Assembly (NCBI RefSeq): GCF_900102365.1
Contig: NZ_FOIN01000009.1
Coordinates: 16,137-80,136, forward strand
Reading direction: 5' to 3'
Length of the DNA stretch: 64,000 nt
Origin: Thomasclavelia cocleata
GTDB taxonomy: Bacteria; Bacillota_I; Bacilli_A; Erysipelotrichales; Coprobacillaceae
Shown: positions 63,756 through 64,000 of the stretch, one piece after another
Layout of the letters: each line of letters starts with the position of its first letter
How positions within the stretch are numbered: position 1 is the stretch's first letter
Position numbers and translations under genes: made by a program
The notes under the pieces: generated by a model
Databases searched by the model: none
The model's input: the letters and a program-made list of their open reading frames with translations, nothing else
Told to the model about the DNA's origin: nothing

Positions 63756-64000
63756 ATGAGTGAAGTAATTAATTATCAAAATGATTTAGTTAAATTTAAT
63801 AACGATCTTTTCTTTAAATATCTTCTTTCCAGAGATACTGCTGAATCCAAAATGTTAAGAAAGTACATCGTTAAACTCGTTACCAATATCGACTGTAAAA
63901 AAATGATTGTTAAAAATCCTGAAATCAATCAAAATACTGTTCTTGCTAAAAATATTATTTTAGATATTTGTGCTGTTGATGAAACTGGCAGAATTATTGA
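63756..64000 (+). CDS. Rpn-family recombination-promoting nuclease/putative transposase (partial)
   Basis: 81 codons up to the window edge. FNNDLFFKYLLSRDTAESKM and ILDICAVDETGR correspond to the N-terminus of Rpn-family PD-(D/E)XK proteins, in which the later D and ExK form the nuclease site. Codons ending in C (ATC, CTC, ACC, AAC) are far more frequent than in neighbours, a sign of recent transfer. The ribosome site is hidden in a hairpin. Confidence 0.85.
   Translation, partial: MSEVINYQNDLVKFNNDLFFKYLLSRDTAESKMLRKYIVKLVTNIDCKKMIVKNPEINQNTVLAKNIILDICAVDETGRII

Overview
The window is very AT-rich (roughly 30% GC by eye) with TATAAT-type promoters, strong AGGAGG ribosome sites, an RNA polymerase delta subunit, FabT/FabK-type fatty acid synthesis, an LrgAB pair, NlpC/P60 hydrolases and a sortase-like anchor. 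This points to a Gram-positive Firmicute. Gene style and content fit a gut Erysipelotrichia (Thomasclavelia/Coprobacillus-like), an inference not proven here. No rRNA, tRNA or CRISPR array was seen.

Layout. 0-10.5 kb is housekeeping: a partial GntR regulator, an HD phosphohydrolase, a class A PBP, cardiolipin synthase, argS, rpoE, clpP and gapA. 11-22.9 kb is rich in envelope genes: a large wall-anchored two-hydrolase protein, lrgAB, two paralogous coiled-coil NlpC/P60 proteins and a GH25 lysozyme, followed by a ferritin-like protein and small enzymes. 22.9-33.9 kb is a complete type II fatty acid synthesis locus (acpP, accBCDA, fabT, fabH, fabK, a second FabK-like enzyme, fabD, fabG, fabF, fabZ). 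It has three TTTGA-N3-TCAAA boxes that suit its own MarR-type repressor FabT.

34-36.6 kb carries a PucR-type regulator with a palindrome in front of it and a 23S rRNA uracil methyltransferase (RumA/RlmD type). Directly behind the methyltransferase, a known integration hotspot, about 36.6-41 kb is a graveyard of mobile-element pieces: a decayed surface-protein gene, a truncated DUF961 gene, a DUF961/serine-recombinase chimera, a frameshifted mobC and a decayed DUF3795 gene, with apparently intact DUF6194 and membrane-XRE genes between them. 41-44.4 kb holds a thioredoxin-reductase-like flavoprotein without its CxxC, and an orphan LytTR regulator whose probable binding site precedes a 71-residue unknown gene. 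It ends with a divergent XRE/mini zinc-ribbon pair.

44.5-58.4 kb: two CobW-family GTPases, a kinase/MATE pair, birA (which would biotinylate the AccB encoded here), an S66 carboxypeptidase, the fruR-fruK-fruA fructose operon, a DUF885 lipoprotein, an AraC regulator and a MATE gene split at an A7 run. 59.3-63 kb contains what I think is the most notable unit: a D-Ala-D-Ser-type (VanG/VanC-like) ligase, a VanT-like racemase without the membrane domain and a VanY-like D,D-carboxypeptidase, preceded by a terminator-like leader and with no VanRS genes beside them. The window ends in a partial Rpn-family nuclease gene whose ribosome site is buried in a long hairpin.
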